From: Geoanaerobacter pelophilus
GTDB taxonomy: Bacteria; Desulfobacterota; Desulfuromonadia; Geobacterales; DSM-12255
Direction of reading: 5' to 3'
NCBI RefSeq assembly: GCF_018476885.1
Contig: NZ_JAHCVJ010000007.1
Location: forward strand, 124,001-188,000
DNA: 64,000 nt
The translations under genes were made by a program, and so were the position numbers. Of the stretch, positions 53,710-63,677 are shown one piece after another (position 1 is the first letter of the stretch; the number at the start of each line of letters is the position of its first letter). The notes under the pieces were generated by a model. That model did not search any database. It saw only the letters and a program-made list of their open reading frames with translations, and had not been told where the DNA came from.

Positions 53710-55490
53710 GCACATATGATGGGATGCAAATAATTCTTTTTTCTATGGTTCTGCTGGCGCTGATAAAGCCGCTCGGTAGCTACATGGCCAAGGTTTACCA
53801 AGGGGAGAGGACTTTACTGACCTCCGTTTTAGCTCCCTGTGAAAATTTTCTCTATCGGATCAGTGGGGTGAATAAAGATGAAGAGATGGGGTGGCAACGT
53901 TACGCTTTGGCCATGTTGCTCTTCAACCTGGCGCTCTTTGTGGCGCTATTCGCTATCCTGATAACCCAGCACCTGTTGCCGCTCAATCCGCAGAAGTTGC
54001 CGGCTTTTTCCTGGCAACTGGCGCTCAACACGGCAATCAGTTTTACCACCAACACCAACTGGCAGGCCTATGCCGGCGAACAGGCCGCCAGCTACTTCAC
54101 CCAGATGGTGGGGCTGACGGTGCACAATTTTGTCTCTGCGGCCACCGGCATGGCCATCGTCATTGCTCTGATCCGCGGCTTTTGCCGGCGCAAAACCTCC
54201 ATGCTGGGCAATTTCTGGGTGGACATGACCCGCAGTGTTCTCTATATCCTGCTCCCCATCTCACTGGTAGCTGCTCTTGTCCTTGTCTCCCAGGGGGTGA
54301 TTCAGAACTTCAACCCATACAAGACTGTTCCGTTGCTGCAGGAAACCAGTTACGACAAACCGAAGCTTGACGACAAGGGAAGCCCGCTCAAGGATGGCAA
54401 TGGACACCCGGTTATTGAGAAAGTGATCGTCAAAGAGGTGCAGATCCCGATGGGACCGGTTGCCTCTCAGGAGGCGATCAAGGAGCTGGGGACCAACGGC
54501 GGCGGCTTCTTCAATGCCAACTCGGCCCACCCCTTTGAAAACCCGACCCCGCTCTCGAATATGCTGGAGATACTGCTCATTCTGCTGATTCCCGGCGCAT
54601 TGACCTACACCTTCGGCGTTATGGTAGGCAACACCCGGCAGGGGTGGGCGCTCTTGGGAGTCATGCTGTTTGTGATGATTTTAGCCTTTGGAGTTTTGCA
54701 GAGTGTCGAGAGCAGCGGCAACCCGCTGGTTGCCAACCTCGGAGTACAGAGTGTCAACATGGAAGGGAAGGAAGTCCGCTTCGGCCTGGCCGGTAGTTCG
54801 CTATTCACCGTGGCAACCACCGGAACCTCTTGTGGGGCAGTCAATACCATGCACGACTCGCTCACCCCGCTCGGCGGCATGGTGCCTTTGAGCCTGATCC
54901 TGTTGGGCGAGATCATCTTCGGCGGGGTCGGCTCCGGTCTCTACACCATGCTCGCCTTCTCCATCATCGCGGTTTTCGTCTCCGGTCTGATGATCGGCCG
55001 GACCCCTGAATACTTGGGAAAGAAGATCGAGGTGCGGGAGATGTGGCTGTCGATCCTGACGATCCTCACCGCCGGGGTGGTGGTCCTGATCCTGTCGGGA
55101 ATTGCCATGGTCACCCCTCAGGCAGTGTCATCCATGGCCAACCCTGGTGCCCACGGCCTCTCCGAAGTGTTTTACGGCATTGCCTCCATGGCCAACAACA
55201 ACGGCAGCGCCTTTGCCGGGTTAAACGCCAACGTCAGCTTCTATAACCTCCTCGGATCTCTGGCCATGATAATAGGTCGCTACGTGCCGGCCGTAGCGGT
55301 ATTGGCCATGGCCGGATCACTGGCGGAAAAGAAATATGTTCCCCCGAGCCTGGGGACCCTCCCCACCGACAAAGCGCCGTTCGCCATCTGGCTGACGCTG
55401 GTAATCCTTATCGTCGGTGCGCTTACCTTCTTCCCTGCCATGTCGCTTGGACCGATTGTCGAACAGCTGACCATGCTGGGAGGTAATTAG
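53706..55490 (+). CDS. kdpA: Potassium-transporting ATPase subunit KdpA
   Basis: 594 aa. K+ channel-like subunit with about ten membrane helices. Four selectivity-filter segments are visible: [41 protein letters not shown] and [11 protein letters not shown]. Complete length. Part of kdpABC-kdpDE. Overlaps the preceding 77-aa gene by four bases; kdpB follows after two bases. Confidence 0.96.
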   Translation: MSTYDGMQIILFSMVLLALIKPLGSYMAKVYQGERTLLTSVLAPCENFLYRISGVNKDEEMGWQRYALAMLLFNLALFVALFAILITQHLLPLNPQKLPAFSWQLALNTAISFTTNTNWQAYAGEQAASYFTQMVGLTVHNFVSAATGMAIVIALIRGFCRRKTSMLGNFWVDMTRSVLYILLPISLVAALVLVSQGVIQNFNPYKTVPLLQETSYDKPKLDDKGSPLKDGNGHPVIEKVIVKEVQIPMGPVASQEAIKELGTNGGGFFNANSAHPFENPTPLSNMLEILLILLIPGALTYTFGVMVGNTRQGWALLGVMLFVMILAFGVLQSVESSGNPLVANLGVQSVNMEGKEVRFGLAGSSLFTVATTGTSCGAVNTMHDSLTPLGGMVPLSLILLGEIIFGGVGSGLYTMLAFSIIAVFVSGLMIGRTPEYLGKKIEVREMWLSILTILTAGVVVLILSGIAMVTPQAVSSMANPGAHGLSEVFYGIASMANNNGSAFAGLNANVSFYNLLGSLAMIIGRYVPAVAVLAMAGSLAEKKYVPPSLGTLPTDKAPFAIWLTLVILIVGALTFFPAMSLGPIVEQLTMLGGN

Positions 55491-55492
55491 CA

Positions 55493-57562
55493 ATGTCGAA
55501 ACATTCAGCTGAACCGATATCAATCTTCGACAGGCGGATAATCAAACCCGCCCTGATCGAATCCCTGAAAAAACTCGATCCCCGCATTCTCTGGCGCAAT
55601 CCAGTCATGTTCTGCGTCGAGATTGCCAGTGCCATCACCCTGATCACCTTTATCATGTCACTCACCGGAGCCAACCGTGAACCGGCCTGGTTCACCGGCT
55701 CTGTCTCCATCTGGCTCTGGTTGACAGTAATCTTCTCCACCTTTGCCGAGGCATTGGCTGAAGGCCGTGGCAAGGCCCGGGCCGCATCTCTGAGAAAGAG
55801 CCGGACGGATGTAACTGCCAAGCGTCTGGAACAGCCTGAATTCGGCAGCAGTTACGCCACGGTAGGGGCCAGTCAGCTGCGCAAAGGGGATCTGATTCTG
55901 GTTGAAGCCAACGACATGATCGCCGGTGACGGCGATGTCGTAGCTGGAGCTGCTCTGGTGAATGAATCAGCCGTCACTGGTGAGTCGGCTCCGGTGGTCC
56001 GCGAATCAGGCGGAGATCGGAGCGCGGTCACCGGGGGCACCACGGTCATTGCCAACGCCATTATCGTCAGAATCACCGCTAACCCCGGTGAAACATTCCT
56101 GGATCGTATGATCGGCCTGATAGAAGGAGCCAAGCGCCGCAAGACCCCCAACGAGATCGCTCTGGAGGTATTGCTCATCGCCTTGACCCTGGTATTTTTG
56201 CTGGTTTGCGCCAACATCAGTCCGCTTTCAATTTACAGCGTCAAGGCCGCCGGACAGGGGACACCGGTTTCGTTGACCATCCTGGTGGCGCTCTTTGTCT
56301 GTCTGGCTCCAACCACTATTGCTGCGCTGTTACCCGCAATCGGCATTGCCGGTATGGATCGTCTCTTTCAGAAGAACGTCATTGCCCTCTCCGGCAGGGC
56401 CATCGAGGCAGCCGGCGATGTCAACGTTTTGTTGCTTGACAAGACCGGCACCATTACCCATGGCAACCGCGAGGCAGTATCATTTGTCCCGGTTGGCGGA
56501 CACAGTGAGCAAGAGTTGGCCGAGGCAGCCCTGATGGCATCCATAACTGACGAGACCCCGGAAGGACGGAGCGTGATTCTGCTTGCCAGTCAGAAATACG
56601 GTCTCACTAAGGATGCCCCACCTGATGGAGCCGAAACTATCACTTTCAGCGCCGACACCCGCCTCTCGGGGATTAATGCTGAGGGGCGGAAATACCGCAA
56701 GGGAGCTAGCGATGCAACGATCTCCTTCGTGAAAAACCTGGGAGGTAAGTCAGTACCCGGCGATCTCGAAGGTGTTGTTGACAAGATTGCCCGGGCCGGG
56801 GCAACCCCATTAGTGGTAAGCAAAGACAATGAGATCCTGGGAGTGATTAATCTTAAGGACATCGTCAAAGCCGGCATCCAGGAGCGCTTTCTGCAACTGC
56901 GCAGCATGGGGATCAAGACGGTTATGATCACTGGCGATAACCCACTGACCGCTGCTGCCATCGCCGCCGAGGCCCAGGTGGACGACTTCCTGGCCCAGGC
57001 CAAGCCGGAGGAGAAACTGCGGCTGATCCGCGAGTACCAGGAGCAGGGATTCATGGTGGCCATGACCGGCGACGGCACCAACGACGCCCCGGCCCTGGCC
57101 CAGGCCGACGTGGCGGTTGCCATGAACACCGGCACCCAGCCGGCCCGGGAGGCGGCCAATATCATCGATCTTGACAGCAACCCCACCAAGTTGCTGGACA
57201 TCGTCGAGGTGGGCAAGCAGATCCTGATGACGCGCGGCAACCTGACAACCTTCAGCATCTCCAACGATGTGGCCAAGTACTTTGCCATCATTCCGGCGAT
57301 GATGCTCTCAATTTATCCGCAGCTGGGAGTATTGAACGTCATGCATCTGGCGAGTCCCTTCAGCGCCATACTTTCCGCTGTGATCTTCAATGCGGTCATC
57401 ATTCCGATGCTGGTGCCTCTGGCCCTGAGAGGGACCAAGTTTCTTCCTCTGCCGGCGGAGAAGTTGCTGATCCACAACCTCCTCATCTACGGAGTCGGCG
57501 GGATGATCGCTCCGTTTGTCGGGATCAAGGCAATCGATCTGATGATTGGGATGGTCGTTTAA
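55493..57562 (+). CDS. kdpB: Potassium-transporting ATPase ATP-binding subunit KdpB
   Basis: 689 aa P-type ATPase. Phosphorylation Asp in [10 protein letters not shown] (near residue 317), TGES actuator motif, [18 protein letters not shown] hinge, and [11 protein letters not shown]. It drives K+ uptake through KdpA. Second gene of the operon; kdpC follows after 38 bases. Confidence 0.96.
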   Translation: MSKHSAEPISIFDRRIIKPALIESLKKLDPRILWRNPVMFCVEIASAITLITFIMSLTGANREPAWFTGSVSIWLWLTVIFSTFAEALAEGRGKARAASLRKSRTDVTAKRLEQPEFGSSYATVGASQLRKGDLILVEANDMIAGDGDVVAGAALVNESAVTGESAPVVRESGGDRSAVTGGTTVIANAIIVRITANPGETFLDRMIGLIEGAKRRKTPNEIALEVLLIALTLVFLLVCANISPLSIYSVKAAGQGTPVSLTILVALFVCLAPTTIAALLPAIGIAGMDRLFQKNVIALSGRAIEAAGDVNVLLLDKTGTITHGNREAVSFVPVGGHSEQELAEAALMASITDETPEGRSVILLASQKYGLTKDAPPDGAETITFSADTRLSGINAEGRKYRKGASDATISFVKNLGGKSVPGDLEGVVDKIARAGATPLVVSKDNEILGVINLKDIVKAGIQERFLQLRSMGIKTVMITGDNPLTAAAIAAEAQVDDFLAQAKPEEKLRLIREYQEQGFMVAMTGDGTNDAPALAQADVAVAMNTGTQPAREAANIIDLDSNPTKLLDIVEVGKQILMTRGNLTTFSISNDVAKYFAIIPAMMLSIYPQLGVLNVMHLASPFSAILSAVIFNAVIIPMLVPLALRGTKFLPLPAEKLLIHNLLIYGVGGMIAPFVGIKAIDLMIGMVV

Positions 57563-57600
57563 GGGGAGGGCGATATGCTTTCAAAGAGGAGAATAAAGCC

Positions 57601-58170
57601 ATGAACGAACTAAAACCAGCAATCCTGATGCTCATAGTGTTCACCATCATCTGCGGCGGCATTTATCCGGCGGTGGTTACTGGCCTTGCATATGCCGTTT
57701 TCCCAAAACAGGCCAAAGGAAGCTTTGTTGTAGACAAAACAAACAGAGAGATCGGTTCGATATTGATCGGTCAGCCCTTTTCCGACCCCAAATATTTCTG
57801 GCCGCGTCCTTCCACCACCACCGATTTTGGCTACAATCCTGCTGGGTCCAGTGGTTCCAATGCCGGTCCCACCAATCCGGATTATCTGAAAACTGTTAGT
57901 GATCGTGTTAAGGCGCTCCACGATTCAGGAGTGACCGGTTCTGTTCCGGCAGATCTTGTGCAGGGCTCGGCCAGCGGCCTCGATCCGCATATTACACCGG
58001 AAGCCGCCTTGGTACAGGTACCGCGTGTTGCCAGGGCACGTGGCGTCTCGGAAATTTCAGTCAAGCAGGCTGTCTCTCAGGCTACTGAAGGGCTGCAATT
58101 TGGCGTACTGGGAGCACCGCGGGTAAATCTGCTTGTATTGAACCTCGAATTGGATAAATTTACCAGATGA
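57601..58170 (+). CDS. kdpC: Potassium-transporting ATPase subunit KdpC
   Basis: 189 aa. One N-terminal membrane helix (LMLIVFTIICGGIYPAVVTG), then the extracytoplasmic domain with ILIGQPFSDPKYFWPRPS, SGSNAGPTNP, SASGLDPHITPEAA and LNLELDKF, typical of KdpC. Overlaps kdpD by four bases. Confidence 0.95.
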   Translation: MNELKPAILMLIVFTIICGGIYPAVVTGLAYAVFPKQAKGSFVVDKTNREIGSILIGQPFSDPKYFWPRPSTTTDFGYNPAGSSGSNAGPTNPDYLKTVSDRVKALHDSGVTGSVPADLVQGSASGLDPHITPEAALVQVPRVARARGVSEISVKQAVSQATEGLQFGVLGAPRVNLLVLNLELDKFTR

Positions 58171-60866
58171 TGTCATACAGTGACGACATTCGGCCTTCGC
58201 CGGAGGCGATGCTCAGATTGGCCCAGGCTGAAGAAGTAAAGGCTGAAGTGGGGAAGCTGAAGATATTTCTCGGTTACGCTGCCGGGGTGGGGAAGACCTT
58301 TGCCATGCTGGAGGCGGCTGATCTGCGAAAGCAGGAAGGGCGCGATGTGGTGGTCGGCTATGTGGAGTCCCATGGCCGGTTTGAGACCGATTCACTGCTT
58401 TCCTTCACCGGCCTGGAGATCCTCCCTAAAAAGCTGATCGAATATCAGGGGGTGCAGCTGCCGGAGCTGGACCTTGATGCTGTCTTGGACCGCAGACCGC
58501 AGATCGTCCTTGTTGATGAACTGGCGCACTCTAACGCCCCTGGTTGCCGTCACGAGAAACGCTGGCAGGACGTTGAAGAGTTGCTGGCAGCAGGAATAGA
58601 TGTTTATACCACGGTTAACATCCAGCATTTCGAGAGTCTCAATGACGTGGTGACCCAGATTACCGGGGTCGTGGTTCGGGAAACCGTGCCTGACAGGCTG
58701 TTGGACCTGGCTTTCGAGATCAAGCTGATTGATATCTCGCCGGAAGATTTGTTGCAACGGTTGAAAGAAGGCAAGGTTTATATCCCGGCGCAGGCTACCA
58801 AGGCGATGGAGAAATTCTTCCGACTCGGTAATCTGATGGCGTTGCGGGAACTATCGCTACGCCGGGCTGCCGCAAGGGTCGACGACCAGATGCGGGCCTA
58901 CATGGAGACCCAGTCGATCGCCGGGCCGTGGCCCACTGCGGAGCGCCTTCTGGTCTGCGTCAGCGGCAGCCCTTACAGCGAAAAACTGATTCGAGCCACC
59001 TGCCGGTTGGCTGAGGAGTTAAAGGCTCAGTGGTTAACTGTATATATCGAAACTCCAGGGGGCGGTCGTCAGGTCCAGGAGAACCGGGAAAGAATCTGGC
59101 GCGACCTGCGCCTGGCAGAAAGCCTGGGGGCCCAGGTGGCAACCGTAACTGCGACCGATATCACTGATGCGCTCATGGAATACGCTTCCCGGCACAATGT
59201 TACCAAGATTGTCATGGGGAAGCCGCATAAACCCCGCTGGCGAGAAATTTTGCAGCCGCCGATCGTGGATCGCATCATTCGGAGAAGCGGGGCCTTAGAT
59301 GTGGTTGTTGTCAGTTTTGAACAGGACGAATCTGCTGGCACAGCAATCGTACACAGGCGCAGTCGCCCCTTGAAGTTGACCGGTTACGCAGCCAGCCTGG
59401 TGCTGATTGCCGCCGCTACGTTACTTTGCGAACTGTTGCGCCCCTTCCTTGACCCTACCAATATGGTGATGTTCTATCTGCTGGCAGTGGTGGTGGCATC
59501 GGTGCGTCTTGGCCGTAAACCAGCCATTGCTACGGCGTTTTTCGGGGTGCTGGCGTTTGATTTCTTTTTTGTGCCACCCAGACTGACTTTTGCAGTGGCC
59601 GATACCCAGTATCTGCTGACTTTTCTTGGTCTTTTCGTAGTGAGCGTCGTTATCAGTTCGCTGGTGGTGAGGGCCCGCGAACGAGCCGAGGCAATGCGCA
59701 CCCGCGAGGTGCAGACAGCCAGTCTGTACTACCTGAGTCGCGACCTGGCAGCCTCGGTTGATATAGATGCCGTACTGAAGGCAGTGGTGAGAAACGCGGA
59801 GGAAGCCCTGAACGCCCAGGTAGTGATCTTTCTCCCTGAAGGGGAACGGCTCGATATCATGGCGGCTTCCGAGGGACTTACGCTCGACATCAAGGAGCAG
59901 GCCGTTGCCGACTGGGCCTTCCGCAATAACCATCAGGCCGGACGGGCCACTGATACCTTGGTATCTGCTGACCTGATCTATCTGCCGTTGCAGACACCGG
60001 CCAGCGTACTTGGGGTAATGGGGGTGCAGTTGCAGCAGGAGCAGGATTACCATGCCCAAGATAACCGCCGGCTGCTGGAGGCTTTTGCCACCCAGGCTGC
60101 CATGGCCATGGAGCGGATCCGCTTCTCCCGCCAGGCAGAACAGGCTCAGATCCTTCAGGCCCGGGAAAACCTGGAAAGGGCGCTGCTTAACTCTATCTCC
60201 CACGATCTGCGCACCCCTCTATCGTCAGTGACCGGCGTTCTGACCTGTCTGAAGGAGGAGGGTGAGCATCTTAATGACCATGCCCGGCGGGAACTGCTCG
60301 ATACTGCCTGCAGTGAGGCCGAACGGCTCAATCGGTTTGTTGGCAATCTCCTGGATATGACCCGCATCGAGGCCGGCGCCGTCAAGCTGAACAGTGAACC
60401 GTGCGATGTTCAGGATCTGGTCGGCTGTGCCCTGGCTGCCCTGGAGCCACGCATTGCCGGGAGGGAAGTCTCTTTTCGGATGCTGACAGAACTGCCGCTG
60501 GTGCCGATGGACCTGGTGCTGATGACCCAGGTTATGGTCAATCTGGTGGACAACAGCCTAAAATACTCACCAAGCGGAACAGCGATAGAGCTGACTGCCG
60601 CCACTGACTCGTCATGGCTGATTCTTGAACTGCGTGATCATGGCCCCGGTGTGCCTGAACACGACCTCCGGCGTATTTTTGACAAATTTTACCGTATCCC
60701 GGTTCCTGAAGGGGCCGGAGGAACCGGGTTAGGTCTCTCTATTTGTAAGGGAATAGTGGAGGCCCACAATGGCAGTATTGTAGCGGAAAACCTCCCTGCA
60801 GGCGGTCTGCGGATCGAGTTGCGACTGCCGCTGCAAAAACGACAAGGAGAACCGCGTGATAGCTGA
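58167..60866 (+). CDS. kdpD: KdpD sensor histidine kinase
   Basis: 899 aa. N-terminal KdpD nucleotide-binding domain (GYAAGVGKTFAMLEAADL, DELAHSNAPG), a USP-type domain (about 250-375), four membrane helices (about 395-500), a GAF domain, HisKA (LLNSISHDLRTPLSSVTGVL, phospho-His near residue 677) and HATPase_c (GTGLGLSICKGI). Senses K+ limitation and phosphorylates KdpE. Ends after the start of kdpE (11-base overlap). Confidence 0.95.
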   Translation: MMSYSDDIRPSPEAMLRLAQAEEVKAEVGKLKIFLGYAAGVGKTFAMLEAADLRKQEGRDVVVGYVESHGRFETDSLLSFTGLEILPKKLIEYQGVQLPELDLDAVLDRRPQIVLVDELAHSNAPGCRHEKRWQDVEELLAAGIDVYTTVNIQHFESLNDVVTQITGVVVRETVPDRLLDLAFEIKLIDISPEDLLQRLKEGKVYIPAQATKAMEKFFRLGNLMALRELSLRRAAARVDDQMRAYMETQSIAGPWPTAERLLVCVSGSPYSEKLIRATCRLAEELKAQWLTVYIETPGGGRQVQENRERIWRDLRLAESLGAQVATVTATDITDALMEYASRHNVTKIVMGKPHKPRWREILQPPIVDRIIRRSGALDVVVVSFEQDESAGTAIVHRRSRPLKLTGYAASLVLIAAATLLCELLRPFLDPTNMVMFYLLAVVVASVRLGRKPAIATAFFGVLAFDFFFVPPRLTFAVADTQYLLTFLGLFVVSVVISSLVVRARERAEAMRTREVQTASLYYLSRDLAASVDIDAVLKAVVRNAEEALNAQVVIFLPEGERLDIMAASEGLTLDIKEQAVADWAFRNNHQAGRATDTLVSADLIYLPLQTPASVLGVMGVQLQQEQDYHAQDNRRLLEAFATQAAMAMERIRFSRQAEQAQILQARENLERALLNSISHDLRTPLSSVTGVLTCLKEEGEHLNDHARRELLDTACSEAERLNRFVGNLLDMTRIEAGAVKLNSEPCDVQDLVGCALAALEPRIAGREVSFRMLTELPLVPMDLVLMTQVMVNLVDNSLKYSPSGTAIELTAATDSSWLILELRDHGPGVPEHDLRRIFDKFYRIPVPEGAGGTGLGLSICKGIVEAHNGSIVAENLPAGGLRIELRLPLQKRQGEPRDS

Positions 60867-61563
60867 GCAGAACGGTTCCAATCAACCCCGAGTTTTAGTG
60901 GTGGATGACGAGATTGCCATCCGCCGTTTTCTGCATACTATCCTCACTGCCGAGGGGTTCACGCTGCACGAAGCGGAAACCGGGCATGCTGGCTTGGCAG
61001 CGGCAGCTGCATTTCGTCCGGATCTGATCCTTCTTGACCTGGGTCTGCCAGACCTGGACGGGATCGAGGTTGTCAAACGGATTCGGGAATGGTCTCCAGT
61101 GCCGATCATTGTGTTGTCGGTTCGCGACCGCGAAGATGACAAGGTGACGGCTCTCGATTTGGGGGCCGATGATTACCTGACCAAACCGTTCGGCACTTCC
61201 GAACTGCTGGCACGCATCCGGGCGGCAATCCGCCGCTCAATTCAGCAAGCTCCTGATCCGGTGTTTGTTTCCGGTGATCTGCAAGTAGACCTGAACCTGC
61301 GCAGGGTATCGGCACAAGGGCGAGAAGTGCAGCTGACTCCGACGGAATATGACCTGCTGCGCCTGCTGGTTACCCATGCCGGGAAGGTTTTAACGCACAA
61401 TCAGCTTTTGAAACAGATCTGGGGGGCGGCTTATGGGGAGCAGCCGCATGTCTTAAGAGTGACGATCAGCAATCTGCGCCGCAAAATCGAGACTGATGCC
61501 TCCCAGCCGCGCCATATCATTACAGAACCGGGAGTTGGCTACCGGTTGCGCTGCACTAACTGA
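60856..61563 (+). CDS. kdpE: KdpE response regulator
   Basis: 235 aa OmpR-type regulator. Receiver VLVVDDEIAIRRFL, LILLDLGLPDLDG (phospho-Asp near residue 58), SVRDREDD, DYLTKPFG; winged helix with LTPTEYDLLRLLVTHAGKVL and LRVTISNLRRKIE. Activates kdpABC. Last gene of the operon. The start ATG/GTG region overlaps the kdpD end. Confidence 0.95.
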   Translation: MIAEQNGSNQPRVLVVDDEIAIRRFLHTILTAEGFTLHEAETGHAGLAAAAAFRPDLILLDLGLPDLDGIEVVKRIREWSPVPIIVLSVRDREDDKVTALDLGADDYLTKPFGTSELLARIRAAIRRSIQQAPDPVFVSGDLQVDLNLRRVSAQGREVQLTPTEYDLLRLLVTHAGKVLTHNQLLKQIWGAAYGEQPHVLRVTISNLRRKIETDASQPRHIITEPGVGYRLRCTN

Positions 61564-61673
61564 TGCCTCAGCAACAAGCGTAATTGCCTATTATCAAGGC
61601 ACTATGATCTTTTAATTCCGACAGATTTCTTCCCGTTAGTCATAAAATTTCGTTGTTTCAGCTGGTTAGGTAT

Positions 61674-61691
61674 TTGGCACACGCTGTGCTA
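61674..61691 (+). promoter_or_regulatory. Sigma-54 promoter of the nifX operon
   Basis: TTTGGCAC and TGTGCTA: GG at 61676-61677, ten bases, GC at 61688-61689. Transcription start near 61701. Confidence 0.92.
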
Positions 61692-61700
61692 ATCTAATGA

Positions 61701-61756
61701 CTAATCTGATCATTGGCAAAGGCGCCACACATCTATGGATGCGTGGCGCCTTTTTT
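61701..61756 (+). promoter_or_regulatory. nifX leader with ANTAR-like hairpin and terminator
   Basis: TGGC (61714-61717), hexaloop AAAGGC, GCCA (61724-61727). Only about 12 bases separate the expected transcript start from it, leaving no room for a first hairpin. The hairpin overlaps the terminator stem. Confidence 0.65.
61721..61756 (+). terminator. Conditional intrinsic terminator in the nifX leader
   Basis: GGCGCCAC (61721-61728) pairs with GTGGCGCC (61743-61750), inner ATC/GAT pair, six T follow (61751-61756). It stands 20 bases before the nifX ATG. Confidence 0.93.
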
Positions 61757-61776
61757 GTTGCAGAAAGGAGTACGAG

Positions 61777-62163
61777 ATGAAAGTGGCTTTTACCAGCAGT
61801 ACCGGCGAATTAATCGACCAGCACTTTGGCCAGTGCCGGAGCTTCCATATTTGGGAGATAACCCCGGAGCAGGCAGCGCCGCTCAATACTGTCAGTGCTG
61901 AATCAACTGCGGAAGACGAAGAGGACAGGATTGCGGCCCGGGCCGGTGCCATTGCCGACTGTGCCATTGTCTACACCATGCAGATCGGTGGCCCGGCAGC
62001 AGCCAAGCTGGTAGCGAAAAAGATCCACCCGATGAAAACGAACACGGAAGTGCCGGTGGCTGAAATCGTTACGAAACTGCAGGAGGTGCTGCAGGGCAAT
62101 CCTCCTCCCTGGCTTAAAAAGGCGCTCAACAAGGATAACGGTTCATCATTTCTCGACGATTAA
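61777..62163 (+). CDS. nifX: NifX-type FeMo-cofactor carrier
   Basis: 128 aa. MKVAFTSSTGELIDQHFGQC with the conserved IDQHFG, then FHIWEI, RAGAIADCAIVYTMQIGGPAAAKLVAKKIHPM and a 30-residue tail (PPPWLKKAL) are typical of the NifX/NafY/NifB C-terminal fold that binds NifB-co or VK-cluster on the way to NifEN. AGAAAGGAG precedes ATG 61777. First gene of a unit with ferredoxin, a second NifX-like gene and perhaps draT. Confidence 0.92.
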   Translation: MKVAFTSSTGELIDQHFGQCRSFHIWEITPEQAAPLNTVSAESTAEDEEDRIAARAGAIADCAIVYTMQIGGPAAAKLVAKKIHPMKTNTEVPVAEIVTKLQEVLQGNPPPWLKKALNKDNGSSFLDD

Positions 62164-62195
62164 TGCGTCGTTGTCAAACAAGAAAGGAGCTTACA

Positions 62196-62459
62196 ATGGC
62201 TTACATCACCGGTTTACGCAGAAACAAGACTGAATACACCCCGCAGTTCATCCAGGGGATCGATGAGGAAACCTGCATCGGCTGCGGCCGCTGTTTCAAG
62301 GTCTGCGTGCATGACGTGCTGGCCTACGAAGAGCTGGATGAGGACGATTCCGCAAAAATGTTCATGAAGGTAGCCAACCCCGGAAACTGCATCGGCTGCC
62401 AGGCGTGCGGCAGGACCTGTTCGAAGAAGTGCTTTACCTTTGAACCGGTAGTTCTTTAG
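62196..62459 (+). CDS. Nif-associated 2[4Fe-4S] ferredoxin (ferredoxin III type)
   Basis: 87 aa. Two iron-sulfur motifs: CIGCGRCFKVC (residues 27-37) and CIGCQACGRTCSKKC (residues 68-82). The start MAYITGLRRNKTEYTPQF is the nif-specific ferredoxin III pattern (FdxB-like). Supplies electrons for cofactor assembly or nitrogenase. The AAAGGAG-preceded ATG 62196 is preferred over an upstream start. 44 bases before the next gene. Confidence 0.9.
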   Translation: MAYITGLRRNKTEYTPQFIQGIDEETCIGCGRCFKVCVHDVLAYEELDEDDSAKMFMKVANPGNCIGCQACGRTCSKKCFTFEPVVL

Positions 62460-62503
62460 GGACGGTACTTGTTTCAGTTTATGTTGAAGAACGGAGGTTA
62501 GCC

Positions 62504-62833
62504 ATGCTTATCGCTGTTGCCTCGAAAGATGGCCGTGATGTCAACCAGCACTTCGGACATGCCGAACGATTCCTGATTTACGATGTTGAAGGGGAGTCGG
62601 TAAAACTGGTTGATGAAAAGAAAGTGGAGCGCTACTGTTCGTATGATCCGGACCACCCACTGCGTGGTCATCTGCTGCGGGCCATTGCCGATGCCCTGAA
62701 AGGGTGCCGGGCAGTGGTCTGTTCGCAGATTGGCGAGTGCCCGCAACAGGAGATGGCAAACCTCGGCGTTGACACCTTCGTGGTCAATGGCCCGATAAAG
62801 TCAGCGCTCACCGAGTTGGAAAAAGTTTTATAA
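62504..62833 (+). CDS. Second NifX/NafY-type iron-molybdenum cofactor protein
   Basis: 109 aa. MLIAVASKDGRDVNQHFGHA with the NQHFGHAERFLIYDV motif, then AIADALKGCRAVVCSQIGEC and LGVDTFVVNGPIKSAL, a small version of the NifX/NifB C-terminal fold. Cys at GCRA and SQIGEC may hold a cluster. GGAGG lies before ATG 62504. Two such proteins flank the ferredoxin; why is not known. Confidence 0.88.
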   Translation: MLIAVASKDGRDVNQHFGHAERFLIYDVEGESVKLVDEKKVERYCSYDPDHPLRGHLLRAIADALKGCRAVVCSQIGECPQQEMANLGVDTFVVNGPIKSALTELEKVL

Positions 62834-62878
62834 AGAGCTGATCGACTGCTGCAAATAATCACGACGAGGTGATGACCC

Positions 62879-63673
62879 ATGACCGGCCTAGGTTTCAATC
62901 TCTGCAATCTCCCCCCCTGGGTCATCGCCTCCCGTCATTTCAATGAGCATCCCCAACCGCTGGAGATTCAGGGGGTGCGCCTGGCCAATCGCCACTTCTT
63001 TGCCAAGCTGGAGACCATCAGCAGCGCTGGTGAACGGGCCATGATCTTTAATGACTATATGTCTGTGAAGTACCAGCTCCATCATTGGCAGAGCCAGACA
63101 GATACCGCCCGCAAGAGTCTTAAAAACAGTTATCTCCGCTTTCTGCGTGGTTGGATGATGGATGCCAACTCGGTGGAGGGGGCAGTGCTCAAGGGCTGGG
63201 TTGAAAGCCGCATTGGAATCCCTCCCACTTTCCACAGGATTCGCATCCCCGGCATCCATGCCGAAGAGTACATGACCTACGCCATGGATCGCACCAAGGG
63301 GAGTGCCCGCACCAATGCCATCAACTCTCAGCTGGACCTGCTCTATGAATTCTGCCAGCACGAGCTGGCCCTGAAGTTTCCAGGGCGGCTTACTATTCCC
63401 CTCTATCGCGGCACCTATGACGCCTCCGAGCATGAAGTGCTGGAGCAACTCGCCAAGCGGGAGCAGATTGTACGGCTCAACAACCTGGTGTCCTTTACCT
63501 CTGACGAGGAGCGCGCCTGGGAGTTCGGCTCGACTGTCTGGGAGGTGCAGGTGCCTCTTGCCAAGATTTTTTTCTTCAGCGATCTCCTCCCCAGCAGCAT
63601 CCTGAAAGGTGAGGGGGAGTATATGGTTATCGGCGGCGAATACCGGGTAAAGCGAATCCTTTGTACGGTGTGA
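62879..63673 (+). CDS. draT: NAD+-dinitrogen-reductase ADP-ribosyltransferase
   Basis: 264 aa enzyme that attaches ADP-ribose from NAD+ to an Arg of NifH (CAGRGV, residue about 100), switching nitrogenase off. FNLCNLPPWVIASRHFNEHP begins the protein. The ART-type catalytic pattern is visible: LYRGTYD (Arg), LVSFTSDEERAWEFGS (STS-like), and EGEYMVIGGEYRV (ExE-type Glu). GAGGTGATG precedes ATG 62879. It lies 45 bases after the second NifX-like gene and converges with draG. Confidence 0.92.
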   Translation: MTGLGFNLCNLPPWVIASRHFNEHPQPLEIQGVRLANRHFFAKLETISSAGERAMIFNDYMSVKYQLHHWQSQTDTARKSLKNSYLRFLRGWMMDANSVEGAVLKGWVESRIGIPPTFHRIRIPGIHAEEYMTYAMDRTKGSARTNAINSQLDLLYEFCQHELALKFPGRLTIPLYRGTYDASEHEVLEQLAKREQIVRLNNLVSFTSDEERAWEFGSTVWEVQVPLAKIFFFSDLLPSSILKGEGEYMVIGGEYRVKRILCTV

Positions 63674-63677
63674 TTAA

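Noticed and set aside
59421-60203. A 260-codon minus-strand frame opposite kdpD
   Set aside because: It is opposite the membrane/GAF region of kdpD and is His/Gln-rich without domain features.
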